Shown here piece after piece: positions 8,877-17,773 of a DNA stretch of 64,000 nt. The stretch covers positions 1 through 64,000 of the forward strand of contig NZ_JAIEUI010000017.1 of the NCBI RefSeq assembly GCF_022234545.1. The letters run 5' to 3'. The notes below the pieces were generated by a model. The model was given only the letters and a program-made list of their open reading frames with translations. It was not told the DNA's origin and did no database searches. The stretch comes from Paenibacillus piscarius. Lineage in GTDB: Bacteria; Bacillota; Bacilli; Paenibacillales; Paenibacillaceae. Positions within the stretch are counted from its first letter, which is position 1, and each line of letters opens with the position of its first letter. Made by a program: the position numbers and the translations under genes.

Positions 8877-9872
8877 ATGACACTACACATTCCGGCGGTT
8901 CTGCAATCCGCCCCGTGCATCCGGCGGTATCCGGGCAATCCGGTGCTGGATGCAGCGAAGGTTCCTTATCCTACCGCACTGGTATTCAATGCCGGTGTAA
9001 CGAAATTTAACGGCAAATATGTGATGATCTTCCGCAATGATTACGGCTCACTGGCCGATCAGACGCTTGCGCCGCACCACACCACGGATCTCGGCATTGC
9101 CTATAGCGATGACGGGCTGAGCTGGACCGCCGGCCCGAAGCCGGTGTTCAAAATGCATGACGAGGAGATTACCCGCGCCTACGACCCGCGCCTGACCGTG
9201 CTCGGCGGCCGTTGTTATATGTGTTTTGCGGTGGATACGCGCCATGGCATCCGCGGCGGGATTGCCGTTACCGATGATCTGGAGCACTTCGAGGTGCTTA
9301 GCCTGTCCACACCGGACCTGCGCAATATGGTGCTGTTTCCCGAGTTGATCGGCGGCAAATATGTCCGGCTGGAGCGTCCCTTCACGGTATACAGCCGGGG
9401 CGGCCGCGACCGCTTCGATGCCTGGATCTCCGAGTCGCCGGACCTCGTGCATTGGGGCAGCTCCAGCCTGCTGCTCGCCGTCGAGCAGGTGCCGTTTGCC
9501 AATGACAAGGTCGGTCCGGCTGCACCTCCGGTCCGGACAGACAAGGGCTGGCTGACCACCTTCCATGCGGTGGATGTGGACCCTGCCAGAGGCAAGCACG
9601 GCTGGGAGGATAGCTGGAAGAAGCGATACACCGCAGGGATTATGCTGCTGGATCTGGAGGACCCCCGCAAGGTGATCGGCATGAGCAAGCAGCCGCTGCT
9701 GGCACCGGAGACGGATTATGAGATTAGCGGGGGCTTCCGCAATCATGTGATTTTTCCCGGCGGGATGGTTCTTGAGGATGACGGCGAGGTCAAAATCTAT
9801 TACGGCTCTGCGGATACGGTAGAATGCCTGGCGACTGCGCATGTGGATGATCTGCTCCGGCTCTGTCTGTAG
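8877..9872 (+). CDS. GH130 family glycoside phosphorylase (beta-mannoside phosphorylase type), copy 2
   Basis: Cytoplasmic phosphorylase of 331 residues, a close paralogue of the protein at 251-1258 with the same motifs (FNAGVTKF, RNDYG, YDPRL, AVDTRHG). It has a very strong ribosome site, AAGGAGGT at 8862-8869. It lies 70 bases after the second permease and is probably in the same operon, so the imported oligosaccharide would be phosphorolysed to mannose-1-phosphate or a related sugar phosphate. Keeping two such similar copies suggests either different chain-length preferences, as in adjacent GH130 pairs known from other Firmicutes, or simple dosage. The linkage specificity is not readable. 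Confidence 0.9.
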   Translation: MTLHIPAVLQSAPCIRRYPGNPVLDAAKVPYPTALVFNAGVTKFNGKYVMIFRNDYGSLADQTLAPHHTTDLGIAYSDDGLSWTAGPKPVFKMHDEEITRAYDPRLTVLGGRCYMCFAVDTRHGIRGGIAVTDDLEHFEVLSLSTPDLRNMVLFPELIGGKYVRLERPFTVYSRGGRDRFDAWISESPDLVHWGSSSLLLAVEQVPFANDKVGPAAPPVRTDKGWLTTFHAVDVDPARGKHGWEDSWKKRYTAGIMLLDLEDPRKVIGMSKQPLLAPETDYEISGGFRNHVIFPGGMVLEDDGEVKIYYGSADTVECLATAHVDDLLRLCL

Positions 9873-9934
9873 CCGGGGGAATAAGGAAGGTGGGAAGCTA
9901 GTTGGCTGAAGGCGGGAATGTGGAGCGGCAGTGG

Positions 9935-10175
9935 TGGGATGGTGCATTAAGCGCAGCAATGTTAGCTTGATAGGAGCGGCTGGCGCGGAAATCATGCATA
10001 AAGTGCAACAATGCAGCTCAATGGAAGCAGCCAGCGCAGGAATCCTGCACAAATTGCAACAACACCGCTCTAACTAGCACCGGATCGCCGAAATTCCTGC
10101 AAAAGCTGCAACAATAGCTCCACAGCCAGTAACCAATGTAGAGAAATCCTGCAAAAGGTGCAACATTGCCGGAAC
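9935..10175. repeat. Degenerate intergenic array, five units of 51-52 bp (TGCAACAA family)
   Basis: Five diverged units carry the core CCTGCAAAAGNTGCAACAA. The first TGCA of each unit lies at 9944 (as GGTGCATT), 9995, 10046, 10098 and 10150, i.e. spacings of 51-52 bp. Further along each unit a weak GCTC...CAGCCAGCGC pattern recurs. The array fills the gap between the convergent GH130 and ROK genes. A lone related unit is at 21768-21800. Confidence 0.8.
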
Positions 10176-10215
10176 CCAGCCAGCGCTGCTATCCGAAAGC
10201 GGGCGCTGGGCCCTC

Positions 10216-11415
10216 TCAGCTCGTCAACTGGTGCAGCACCAGCGCACATGCGCCTGTTGCGACCGCACGCTCGCCCAGGCTGCTCCGGGTGAAGCGGACG
10301 TTATACTGTCCGCGGTAGTAGGTCCGCTCCAGGGCGATCCGGGTAGCGGTCTCGTAGAAATTTGCGGCGAGGAACAGCGGGCCGCCGAGGATGACCTCCT
10401 CCGGGTGGAGGATGTTGATCAGATTCGCCAGCCCGATACCGCAGGCCACCGCCATCTCATCAAATAACCGAACCATCACCGGATCGCGCTCCCGGAGCGC
10501 TTCCAGCAGATGGACGAACTCCAAAGCCTCCGCCTGCTCTGCCAGAGCGCGGAGGCTTTGACTGCTGCCCAGCCGCCAGGCTTCGCGGGCCTGCCCCTCC
10601 AGTGTCTGCACCGACACATAGCTCTCCCAGGCCCCGGCGTTGCCGCCGGGAATCTGCGGCGGCACTCCCGGGCGGTCAATGATCATCTGTCCGACGGCCC
10701 CTTCGGTATCGGTCATGCCGTAGAGCAGCCGCCCGTCGTTCATGATCGCTGAGCGCAGGCCGATTCCGGCATGAAGGTAGAGCAGATGATGCTGCATCCG
10801 GCTGCGGCTGGCCCAGTATTCGCCGAGCAGTGCCGTATTGGCCCCGTTATCCAGGTATACCGGCACCTGAAGCCGCTGCTCAAGCTGCTCCTTGATGTGA
10901 ACCTGCGACCAGCCCGGCGCAGGGAAACGGGCCGGATTCAGAATGACTCCGGCGGCGCGGTCCAGCGGGCCAACAGCCCCGATGCCGAGTCCCGCTACCC
11001 GGCTGAAGCTGAGCGAGGCGGCTTCAAGCAGCCGCAGGGCTTGCTCCTCAAGGGAAGCCATCAGGTATTCAGGGGTAAGCGCGGCGTCCATGCTCCAGGT
11101 ATATTCGCCCAGCAATTGCAGATGGAAGTCCGTCAGCACCAGCTTGGCACGGGTACGTGAGATCTCAAGCCCCAGCAGATAAGCGTAGGCCGGATTCGTC
11201 TCATACAAGGTTGGGCGGCGCCCTCCGGTAGATTCACCGAAGCCTGCTTCTACCAGAAGCTCCTGGGCCAACAGCTCCTCCAGGATCCGGGTCAGAGTGC
11301 TGATCGTCAGGCCGCTCTCCTCCAGAAGGGTCTGCTTGGAGACGGTGCCATGTCTGCTCACTGTATGATAGATGTCCCTGGCTTTGGGGTTTGCGATGAT
11401 ATGTTGAAGCAGCAC
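10216..11415 (-). CDS. ROK family transcriptional regulator (XylR/NagC type)
   Basis: Sugar-responsive repressor of 399 residues. The N-terminal winged helix-turn-helix (about 12-65) contains VSKQTLLEESGLTISTLTRI. The ROK sugar-kinase-like fold follows from about 75, with GLGIGAVGPLD near 142, and a C-terminal region with EEVILGGPL. The start is GTG at 11415, preceded on the coding strand by AAGGAGAGG. An inverted repeat TTATGT/ACATAA (11431-11436 and 11458-11463) just upstream may be part of its own control region. It is convergent with the GH130 operon, so the target genes are not obvious; it could regulate that locus or act elsewhere. Confidence 0.9.
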   Translation of the reverse strand: MLLQHIIANPKARDIYHTVSRHGTVSKQTLLEESGLTISTLTRILEELLAQELLVEAGFGESTGGRRPTLYETNPAYAYLLGLEISRTRAKLVLTDFHLQLLGEYTWSMDAALTPEYLMASLEEQALRLLEAASLSFSRVAGLGIGAVGPLDRAAGVILNPARFPAPGWSQVHIKEQLEQRLQVPVYLDNGANTALLGEYWASRSRMQHHLLYLHAGIGLRSAIMNDGRLLYGMTDTEGAVGQMIIDRPGVPPQIPGGNAGAWESYVSVQTLEGQAREAWRLGSSQSLRALAEQAEALEFVHLLEALRERDPVMVRLFDEMAVACGIGLANLINILHPEEVILGGPLFLAANFYETATRIALERTYYRGQYNVRFTRSSLGERAVATGACALVLHQLTS

Positions 11416-11583
11416 AGACGGTCCTCTCCTTTATGTACTCAATCTGCTTATACAATGACATAAATAGGAGAGGGCCGCAACCGGCAGAGAAGCATTTTGG
11501 GATTTAGCGGTACCGGGCGGGTCCGCCCGGGGACAGGGTGGAAGATAAGGCAGCTGTATAGCAGACAGACCGCTACCCGTCTG

Positions 11584-12039
11584 CTAGAGCATCGCCTTGA
11601 AGGAGTGGCGGATCACATCGCCCCGGCTGATGATGCCGACCAGCACATGATTACGCTCGACGGGGACTTTTTTGATCTGTTTTTTGCCGAGGATGGTAGC
11701 GATCCGTTCAATGTCTTCTTCAGCGTGCACCGTGATGACCTTCTTCTTCGCAATGGCCATGACGTTCAAATTCAGCAGCTTCCGCGCCCGCTCCTCAAAC
11801 AGATCATTATCCCCGACGAACACATTAATCTGGAAAAAAGAATCCACAATCAGATCCTCATGTCTGCCGATATAGCGCATAATATCCCCGTCGCTGAGGT
11901 AAGCAACAATCTCGTTCCGGTCATTCACGACAGGCATTCCGCTGATCCGGTGGGCGATACACTTCTCGATAAAAGTCCGCACAGTGTCCTCCTGCTTGAC
12001 CTTGTAGACCTGGCGGATCATAAATTCATGGGCCTTCAT
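11584..12039 (-). CDS. CBS-domain pair protein
   Basis: Small cytoplasmic protein of 151 residues made of two CBS motifs (about 8-62 and 88-145), a Bateman module that usually binds adenine nucleotides or similar ligands. Recognisable pieces are GMPVVNDRNEIVAYLSDGDI and the second, KKVPVERNHVLVGIISRGDV. The start at 12039 follows AGGGGGA; a start at 12072 would lack a ribosome site. No catalytic domain is attached, so it is presumably a regulatory or sensing protein. It is divergently transcribed from the MarR gene at 12162, with which it shares a promoter region. Confidence 0.88.
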   Translation of the reverse strand: MKAHEFMIRQVYKVKQEDTVRTFIEKCIAHRISGMPVVNDRNEIVAYLSDGDIMRYIGRHEDLIVDSFFQINVFVGDNDLFEERARKLLNLNVMAIAKKKVITVHAEEDIERIATILGKKQIKKVPVERNHVLVGIISRGDVIRHSFKAML

Positions 12040-12079
12040 GGACGTTCCCCCTGAAATATATCTCTTGCACATAAATAAG

Positions 12080-12132
12080 TTGTATCATGAAAGTATATAC
12101 TTGTATTATACAAGTGAAAAGAGTAAAGTCAA
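12080..12132. promoter_or_regulatory. Divergent promoters with overlapping palindromic operator (CBS / MarR)
   Basis: On the minus strand, TTGACT (12127-12132) and TATAAT (12105-12110) are 16 bp apart and face the CBS gene. On the plus strand, TTGTAT (12080-12085) and TATTAT (12104-12109) are 18 bp apart and face the MarR gene. A perfect inverted repeat, ACTTGTA-TTA-TACAAGT (12099-12115), covers both -10 boxes. MarR proteins commonly bind such palindromes and repress their own divergent promoters, so this is the likely operator. Confidence 0.75.
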
Positions 12133-12161
12133 TGAATAAAAGACAAGAGGGGGCCACCGGC

Positions 12162-12596
12162 ATGAACAACCATTCGATTGAGACCATAGAGCTGGAAATG
12201 GCGGTTCTGTTCCGCCGGCTCACTTCGCTTACCACGTCTAGAAGGATCGGCAATCTGGATCGTGCGGCCTACCTGCTGCTGCATCAGATTATGTCCCATA
12301 ACGGCACGGCCGGGGTGAAGGCGATCTCTGACGAATTCCAGCTAGATATCTCTACCGTCAGCAGACAGGTGGCCGCGCTGGAGAGCAAGGGATACATCAC
12401 CCGTGTACCGGACCCGATAGACGGGCGCGCATACTCCCTGACGATTACGAAGCCGGGCAGAGAGGCGCTGGAGGAGAACCGGCAGGTCCGGCAGGAGATG
12501 ATCGAACAACTGCTAAAGGGCTGGTCGGAGGAGGAAGGACATTTGTTCGGGGAGCTGCTGCGGAAGTTCAATGCCGCTTTTCTGGAAGAGAGCTGA
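12162..12596 (+). CDS. MarR family transcriptional regulator
   Basis: Winged-helix regulator of 144 residues. The DNA-binding part is visible as GVKAISDEFQLDISTVSRQV followed by the wing region with GYITRVPDPIDGRA. The flanking N- and C-terminal helices needed for dimerisation are present, so the length is normal. The start at 12162 follows AAGAGGGGG at 12145-12153. The palindrome at 12099-12115 lies 47 bases upstream over both divergent promoters and is the probable autoregulatory site. The inducer and wider targets are unknown; the CBS gene is the most likely co-regulated partner. Confidence 0.92.
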   Translation: MNNHSIETIELEMAVLFRRLTSLTTSRRIGNLDRAAYLLLHQIMSHNGTAGVKAISDEFQLDISTVSRQVAALESKGYITRVPDPIDGRAYSLTITKPGREALEENRQVRQEMIEQLLKGWSEEEGHLFGELLRKFNAAFLEES

Positions 12597-12714
12597 TGAG
12601 TATAGGTGGCGCGGAAGGTAACAGAAGCTGCTTATGGGCTGCGTGCTGGGGGCATGAGGGGAAAAGAACCGGGCCAGGGAGAGCCTGAAAGAGCCTGGAA
12701 GTTGCCCGGCCCGG

Positions 12715-12920
12715 AAGAGTTCTATTGTATTTTGTACAGTCAGATGAGGTGGGAAAGCCTCCATCTCAGTCTCCTGTTGCACTTTGTACATTAGATTTTT
12801 GCAGTACGGCCTGAACCGGGCGGATTTGCAGAATTCTATTGCAGCAAATACAGTAGAATGTGTTTTTAAAGGCTTTTGCGCGGATTCTGCTGTATAAAAT
12901 ACAATCACCTGTTTCATTCC
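12715..12920. repeat. Degenerate intergenic array, about four units of 51-62 bp (TTGTACAG family)
   Basis: The core TATTTTGTACAGT/CAAATACAGTAG/AAAATACAAT recurs with its ACA at about 12736, 12788, 12850 and 12901, giving spacings of 52, 62 and 51 bp. Unit three contains the near-perfect palindrome TTCTATTG...CAGTAGAA, and unit four TGTAT-AAA-ATACA. It occupies the gap between the convergent marR-like and amidase genes. Divergence between units is high, so boundaries are approximate. Confidence 0.6.
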
Positions 12921-12950
12921 GCCCTGGGTTCGCACTGGCATCAGTCGAAC

Positions 12951-14456
12951 TCAGGCGAACCCCGGGTTCCCCGTCATCCCCACCCACAGCGGAGACTGCT
13001 CCAGAGCAGCGGCGAGCTGCAGCAGCAGGTCCTCGCGGCCTTTGGCGGCCATGACCTGGACGCCAATCGGCATTCCCTCGGGCGTAAGATGCAGCGGCAC
13101 GCTCATGGCCGGCTGGCCGGTCAGATTGGCCAGCTGGGTGAACGGCGTATACGTCAGGCTCGGCTCGAACATGTCGTAGATCATCCGCCGCTGCGCGTCC
13201 TTCGGCAGCCTGCTGATCTGGAGCAGCTCTGCGGCCTCCGCCGCAGTCTGGGTCAGCTCGCCCACCTTCGGCGCGGAGTCGGCATTGGCCGGGGTAATGT
13301 ACAGGTCGAAGCGGTCCATCAGCGCCGCCATCTGGGCAGCGGCCACGTCCCATTCGTGCAGACTGTGCACGAATTCTGCGGCCGAGACCTGCTTGCCGGC
13401 TTCGGCGAGCACCCAGGTGACAATATCCACTTCCGTTGCGGCAATCGGCCGGCCCATGGCGCTCTCCAGCGAGAGGAACATCGCGGAGACCTCTCCGGCG
13501 TTCATCGTATAGTAATTGTCCATCAGCCGCACCCCGTTGACCGGGCTTAGCTTCTCCTCGACCTCGCAGCCTTCGGCCTCCAGCCACTTGACCGTCTTCA
13601 GCAAGGCCTTCACCGCCTCGGCGGATACCGGTGTGCCCACCGGCGAAGCGGTGGTGAAGGCGATCCGCAGTCTGCGCTGTGCCGGCTTGCGCAGATCGTC
13701 CAGGTAGACGCCCGGATACAGCGGCGTCTGAAATGCCGCTTCCGGCTGCACCACCTGCAGCAGATCCAGCATCGCCGCGCTGTCCCGCACGGATCGCGTC
13801 AGCGCGAAATCAATGGACGCCCCCTGCCACTGGCGTCCGACCCCCGGGCCGACTGGCGTGCGCCCGCGCGTCGGCTTCAGTCCGAACAGGCCGGTGAACG
13901 AGGCCGGTATGCGGATGGAGCCGCCACCGTCACTGGCTCCGGCGGCCGGAACGATTCCGGCGGCCACTGCGGCGGCCGCACCTCCGCTGGACCCGCCTGG
14001 TGAACGGGCCGGGTCCCAGGGGTTGCGCGCCGGGCCGTGGAGCAGGGGCTCGGTGATGTTTTTGAGCCCGAATTCGGGCGTATTCGTATGGCCCAGCGGA
14101 ATGAAGCCGCCGCGCCGGATGCGGGCTACATAATTGGAGTCCCGCTTCGCAATATTGTCCTTCATCAGCAGCGCGCCCGAGGTCAGCGGTTCGCCGCCAA
14201 GCGCCTGGGAGATATCCTTCAGCAGGAAGGGGACGCCTGCGAATGGCCGGGTGGGATCGCCTGGATCGACGGGCATCTCCTCAGCTTCCTGCAATGCAGC
14301 CTCCCGGCGGGTGCGGACCACCGCATTCAGCAGCGGATTCACCTCATCCATCCGGGCGAAGGCGGCTTCCACAAGCTCCCGGGGAGATACCTCCCGCGAT
14401 TTCACCAGGCCAGCCAGCCCGAGGGCATCATAACTGGAATAAGCAGACAACGACAT
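12951..14456 (-). CDS. Amidase (amidase signature family)
   Basis: Cytoplasmic amidase of 501 residues. The Ser-cisSer-Lys triad is visible: Lys80 in PFLLKD, Ser156 in SPGGSSGGAAAA, and nucleophile Ser180 in DGGGSIRIPA. The family hydrolyses carboxamides; the real substrate (aryl amide, peptide amide or other) is not predictable. It does not look like GatA because there are no gatC/gatB neighbours. AGAGG precedes the ATG on the coding strand. It appears to be a single-gene unit or to be co-transcribed after the LOG gene, whose end lies 108 bases upstream. Confidence 0.9.
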   Translation of the reverse strand: MSLSAYSSYDALGLAGLVKSREVSPRELVEAAFARMDEVNPLLNAVVRTRREAALQEAEEMPVDPGDPTRPFAGVPFLLKDISQALGGEPLTSGALLMKDNIAKRDSNYVARIRRGGFIPLGHTNTPEFGLKNITEPLLHGPARNPWDPARSPGGSSGGAAAAVAAGIVPAAGASDGGGSIRIPASFTGLFGLKPTRGRTPVGPGVGRQWQGASIDFALTRSVRDSAAMLDLLQVVQPEAAFQTPLYPGVYLDDLRKPAQRRLRIAFTTASPVGTPVSAEAVKALLKTVKWLEAEGCEVEEKLSPVNGVRLMDNYYTMNAGEVSAMFLSLESAMGRPIAATEVDIVTWVLAEAGKQVSAAEFVHSLHEWDVAAAQMAALMDRFDLYITPANADSAPKVGELTQTAAEAAELLQISRLPKDAQRRMIYDMFEPSLTYTPFTQLANLTGQPAMSVPLHLTPEGMPIGVQVMAAKGREDLLLQLAAALEQSPLWVGMTGNPGFA

Positions 14457-14564
14457 AAGAATAACCTCTTTCTGGCAGGAACCGGCAGGCTAATAAGCGG
14501 TTAAGCTATAGCTGCAGTCTCGCGGTTATATTAGTAAGTTGCGGTACAGGGTGACAGAGGTTTT

Positions 14565-15146
14565 TCAAGTGCGGTCTTCCGTCAGATATTGTTTGACCGG
14601 GGGAGGGGTGTAGTCTGCCATCTGGCGCAGAATGCCCTCCGGGGTGGTATCGTTCAGCATAATGGCGTGATGCTTCTCCTGCATGAATTGTTCCCGGGCC
14701 ATGTTGCCGAAGAGGCTGATCAGCGGATCATAATAATGATTCACATTGAGCAGTCCGCAGGGCTTCTGATGCAGGCCGAGCTGGGCCCAGGTGAAGATCT
14801 CGAAATACTCCTCCATCGTGCCCGGTCCGCCCGGCAGGGCGATGAATCCATCGGCCAGCTCAGACATCTTAAGCTTCCTTTCGTGCATGGAGTCCACCAT
14901 GATCAGCTCTGTCAGGCGGGTATGCTCAATTTCCCGTTGCTTCAGAAAATGCGGCAGCACCCCGATCACCTGACCTCCGGCCTGCATCACACTATCTGCC
15001 ACCGCGCCCATCAGGCCGACAGTCGCCCCGCCGTAGATCAGCGTAAGGTTACGTGCGGCAAGCTCCTTGCCGAGTTGAATGGCACATTCCTTGTATACGG
15101 GCGAAGCCCCTTCACTGGAGCCGCAGAAAACGGCTATACTTTTCAT
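14565..15146 (-). CDS. LOG family protein (TIGR00730, nucleotide 5'-monophosphate phosphoribohydrolase type)
   Basis: Rossmann-fold protein of 193 residues beginning MKSIAVFCGSSEG, with the family hallmark PGGPGTMEEYFE near 106-117. Members hydrolyse cytokinin riboside monophosphates or purine/pyrimidine nucleoside monophosphates, releasing the base and ribose 5-phosphate. An alternative start at 15299 would add residues unlike any family member and has no ribosome site; AGGAG lies 12 bases before the chosen ATG. It is divergent from the DUF2278 gene. Its biological role in this organism is unknown. Confidence 0.9.
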   Translation of the reverse strand: MKSIAVFCGSSEGASPVYKECAIQLGKELAARNLTLIYGGATVGLMGAVADSVMQAGGQVIGVLPHFLKQREIEHTRLTELIMVDSMHERKLKMSELADGFIALPGGPGTMEEYFEIFTWAQLGLHQKPCGLLNVNHYYDPLISLFGNMAREQFMQEKHHAIMLNDTTPEGILRQMADYTPPPVKQYLTEDRT

Positions 15147-15288
15147 ATGATGCTGACACTCCTTCGCCAAAGTTTGTGTAACTATATCCAAGATACCACA
15201 CCAAGCCATGCGGTTGAAGGAGGGATACCCCGGGAAAGATAGAATAGACGTCATAACTGCTGAACCGACATTGAAGGAGATGATCATT

Positions 15289-15966
15289 ATGCCGCTCAAA
15301 TCTTATGGAGTGTTAAAAGGAACCATCATCCAAGGCATCCCTGCGCCCCCCTCGGGTAACCGCACTGCGCATTATCAGGCAGTGATCAAGGCCGCCGGAA
15401 ATGTCTACAGGGCAGCTATCAACGTTCTGTCCAGGCAGAAGCCTTCGGAGCTGTTATATCTGATTGGCGATCAGTTCAGAGCGGAGCAGCTCACCCATCT
15501 GCAGAGTCTGGAGCACGGGGTCACGATCATTGATGAATCCAACCGCGGGGATATTGCCCTGGACTACATCCGCGGGGGATTGTTTGATCCCGCCAGGATG
15601 GTTGCCCTTCCCTACCACGCAGACGGTCCGGATAATGATCTGAATGAGAAGGTTGACACCTACCTTGAGCGCGCCATCCAAGATCAGACAGCCACTATCT
15701 ACGTCTTCGGCGAAATGTTCCCGGGCGGTGTTCACGACATTCATATGAATCAAGGTAACGTTGAAAAATACAGAGCAGACGACGGCATCTGGCAGGATGG
15801 CGGAATGGTGATTCATTTAGGGCGGGAGGACAAATGGCAGGGCCTGTTCCTCGCCTTCCAGTCACAATCCTGGTGCACCGATGCCCAGGGCCACAGGCTG
15901 CGTCCGGTCAGTGAATGCAATCACCTGACTCCAATGGCCGCCCAAGCATTCAGATCCGGCGGATAG
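15289..15966 (+). CDS. DUF2278 (YukJ-like) family protein
   Basis: Protein of 225 residues, no signal peptide or membrane segment. It begins MPLKSYGVLKG and contains the DUF2278 landmarks YHADGPDNDLNEKVD, IYVFGE and GVHDIHMNQGN, with a C-terminal LAFQSQSWCTDAQGH. The function is unknown; YukJ of Bacillus subtilis is likewise uncharacterised. The start at 15289 is supported by AAGGAGA at 15274-15280; an in-frame ATG at 15208 has no ribosome site. Confidence 0.82.
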   Translation: MPLKSYGVLKGTIIQGIPAPPSGNRTAHYQAVIKAAGNVYRAAINVLSRQKPSELLYLIGDQFRAEQLTHLQSLEHGVTIIDESNRGDIALDYIRGGLFDPARMVALPYHADGPDNDLNEKVDTYLERAIQDQTATIYVFGEMFPGGVHDIHMNQGNVEKYRADDGIWQDGGMVIHLGREDKWQGLFLAFQSQSWCTDAQGHRLRPVSECNHLTPMAAQAFRSGG

Positions 15967-15978
15967 CCGGCAGCTGCA

Positions 15979-16007
15979 TTGACAACCATTTTAGAAGCGG
16001 CTATACT
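15979..16007 (+). promoter_or_regulatory. Promoter of the tyrS T-box transcript
   Basis: TTGACA (15979-15984), a 17-bp spacer, and TATACT (16002-16007): an almost consensus sigma-A promoter directly before the T-box leader. Confidence 0.88.
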
Positions 16008-16033
16008 TTCTGTAATCTTATAGTTGGTATACG

Positions 16034-16285
16034 TTGAACGAGCCAGTAGCAGCCTTGTCCCTGTTCCCAGAGAGCCGGGGGTCGATGGAACCCGGTACAC
16101 ACAAGCGGACTGCGAATTACGCCTCGGGAGTATCTTGGGTAATGCCAAGCGGAGCTAAGCGAACGATAACTCGCCCGAGAGTGGTACGGACCTGCGTGCG
16201 GGTATGGGGTCTGTGCAATTTGGGTGGTAACACGGTTAATCCTAATCGTCCCTGTGTCTGAATAGACAAGGGGCGATTTTTTTGT
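16034..16285 (+). promoter_or_regulatory. T-box leader (tyrosine) controlling tyrS
   Basis: The leader RNA binds uncharged tRNA-Tyr and lets transcription continue into tyrS. Visible parts: stem I with the apical motif AGAGAGCCGGGGGT (about 16071-16084), the candidate specifier codon TAC at 16118-16120 in GAATTACGCC, the T-box sequence AATTTGGGTGGTAACACGG at 16217-16235 that pairs with the tRNA acceptor end, and a terminator hairpin from CGTCCCTGTGTCT to AGACAAGGGGCG followed by seven T. The UAC specifier matches the downstream synthetase. Confidence 0.95.
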
Positions 16286-16419
16286 GGGCTGTGTGGCGGG
16301 CTGATTACTGGCTTGGTACGTGTTCGGGCGTGGTGTGCGGGCTTCTGGGGCTGATGGGTATAGCTGCTGTTTTTTGACGGATACCAAGGGATATAGAACT
16401 AACACAAAAGGGGCTGTAC

Positions 16420-17682
16420 ATGTTGAACATTATCGACGAGCTATTGTGGCGTGAGGCCATTAACCAGCAGACGGATGCAGACGGACTGCGTGAATTGACA
16501 GAGAGTAAATCGGTATCGCTGTATTGCGGTGTAGACCCGACGGGCAACAGTATGCATATCGGCCACCTGATTCCATTCATGATGCTGCGGCGCTTCCAGC
16601 TGGCCGGTCACCGTCCGGTCATTCTGATCGGGGGAGCGACGGGAACGATCGGCGATCCGAGCGGGCGCCAGAGCGAGCGCTCTTTGCAGACGCTGGAGCA
16701 GGTGCAGGAGAATGTGGACGCCCTGACAGCGCAGATGAAGAAGCTGTTCATTACTGATGGCGACAACCAGGTCCGGCTGGTCAACAACTACGACTGGACC
16801 AAGGATATGAACGTCATTGATTTCCTGCGTGATTTCGGCAAAAACTTCAGCATTAACACGATGCTCGCCAAGGACGTAGTCGCCAGCCGTCTGGACAGCG
16901 GGATCTCGTTCACCGAGTTCGCTTACCAGATTCTGCAGTCCATCGACTACCTGCATCTGTACCAGCATGAGGATGTGCAGCTTCAGGTCGGCGGTTCGGA
17001 CCAATGGGGCAATATTACGAGCGGCCTTGATCTGATCCGTAAAAAAGAAGGCAACGAAGCCAAAGCCTTCGGCCTCACCATCCCGCTGATGCTGAAGGCG
17101 GACGGTACGAAGTTCGGCAAAACCGCCGGCGGCGCCATCTGGCTCGATCCGAAGCAGACCACACCTTACGAGTTCTACCAGTTCTGGGCGAACACCGATG
17201 ACCGCGATGTGGTCAAATACCTGAAGTACTTCACCTTCCTGAGCAAAGAGGAGATCGAAGCGCTGGAGGAGAAGGTAGCGACGGAGCCGCATAAACGTGA
17301 GGCGCAAAAAGCACTGGCCGAGGAAATGACCCGCTTCGTGCACAGCGAGGAGCTGCTGGAGCAGGCCAAGCGCATCAGCGCAGCGCTGTTCAGCGGCGAT
17401 ATCCGCTCCCTGACTGCGGATGAAATCGAGGAAGGCTTCAAGGAAATGCCGACCTTCACGGCAGGCAAGGAGACCAAGAACATTGTAGACTGGCTGGTAG
17501 AACTCGGCATTGAGCCGTCCAAACGCCAGGCGCGTGAGGACATCACCAAAGGCGCGATCTCGATCAACGGCGAGCGCGTGAATGAGCTGGAGACGGAGAT
17601 TACCGCTGACGATGCCATCGGCGGCAAGTTCATCATCGTCCGCAAGGGCAAGAAGAACTACAGCCTGGTGAAGCTGGTCTAG
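16420..17682 (+). CDS. tyrS: Tyrosyl-tRNA synthetase
   Basis: Cytoplasmic class I aminoacyl-tRNA synthetase, 420 residues, the usual bacterial length. It charges tRNA-Tyr. The HIGH motif appears in SMHIGHLIPF, the tyrosine-binding region in DQWGNITSG, and the KMSKS equivalent as KFGKT. A C-terminal S4-like RNA-binding domain (about 353-420) includes KRQAREDITKGAISING. AAAGGGG precedes the ATG. Expression is controlled by the T-box leader immediately upstream. The terminator lies unusually far downstream, beyond a repeat array. Confidence 0.98.
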   Translation: MLNIIDELLWREAINQQTDADGLRELTESKSVSLYCGVDPTGNSMHIGHLIPFMMLRRFQLAGHRPVILIGGATGTIGDPSGRQSERSLQTLEQVQENVDALTAQMKKLFITDGDNQVRLVNNYDWTKDMNVIDFLRDFGKNFSINTMLAKDVVASRLDSGISFTEFAYQILQSIDYLHLYQHEDVQLQVGGSDQWGNITSGLDLIRKKEGNEAKAFGLTIPLMLKADGTKFGKTAGGAIWLDPKQTTPYEFYQFWANTDDRDVVKYLKYFTFLSKEEIEALEEKVATEPHKREAQKALAEEMTRFVHSEELLEQAKRISAALFSGDIRSLTADEIEEGFKEMPTFTAGKETKNIVDWLVELGIEPSKRQAREDITKGAISINGERVNELETEITADDAIGGKFIIVRKGKKNYSLVKLV

Positions 17683-17773
17683 GTGCTAGCTGCTGCCGGG
17701 TGCGGTGTTTCGGAAGGCTGGTAGAGTGGGCCGGATGATGAGCCGGATCTGGAGCGAGGCTGAGGGTGAGATG

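Noticed and set aside
15208..15299. Overlapping N-terminal extensions of the LOG and DUF2278 proteins
   Set aside because: Extended starts have no ribosome site and overlap each other; internal ATGs with good sites were preferred.
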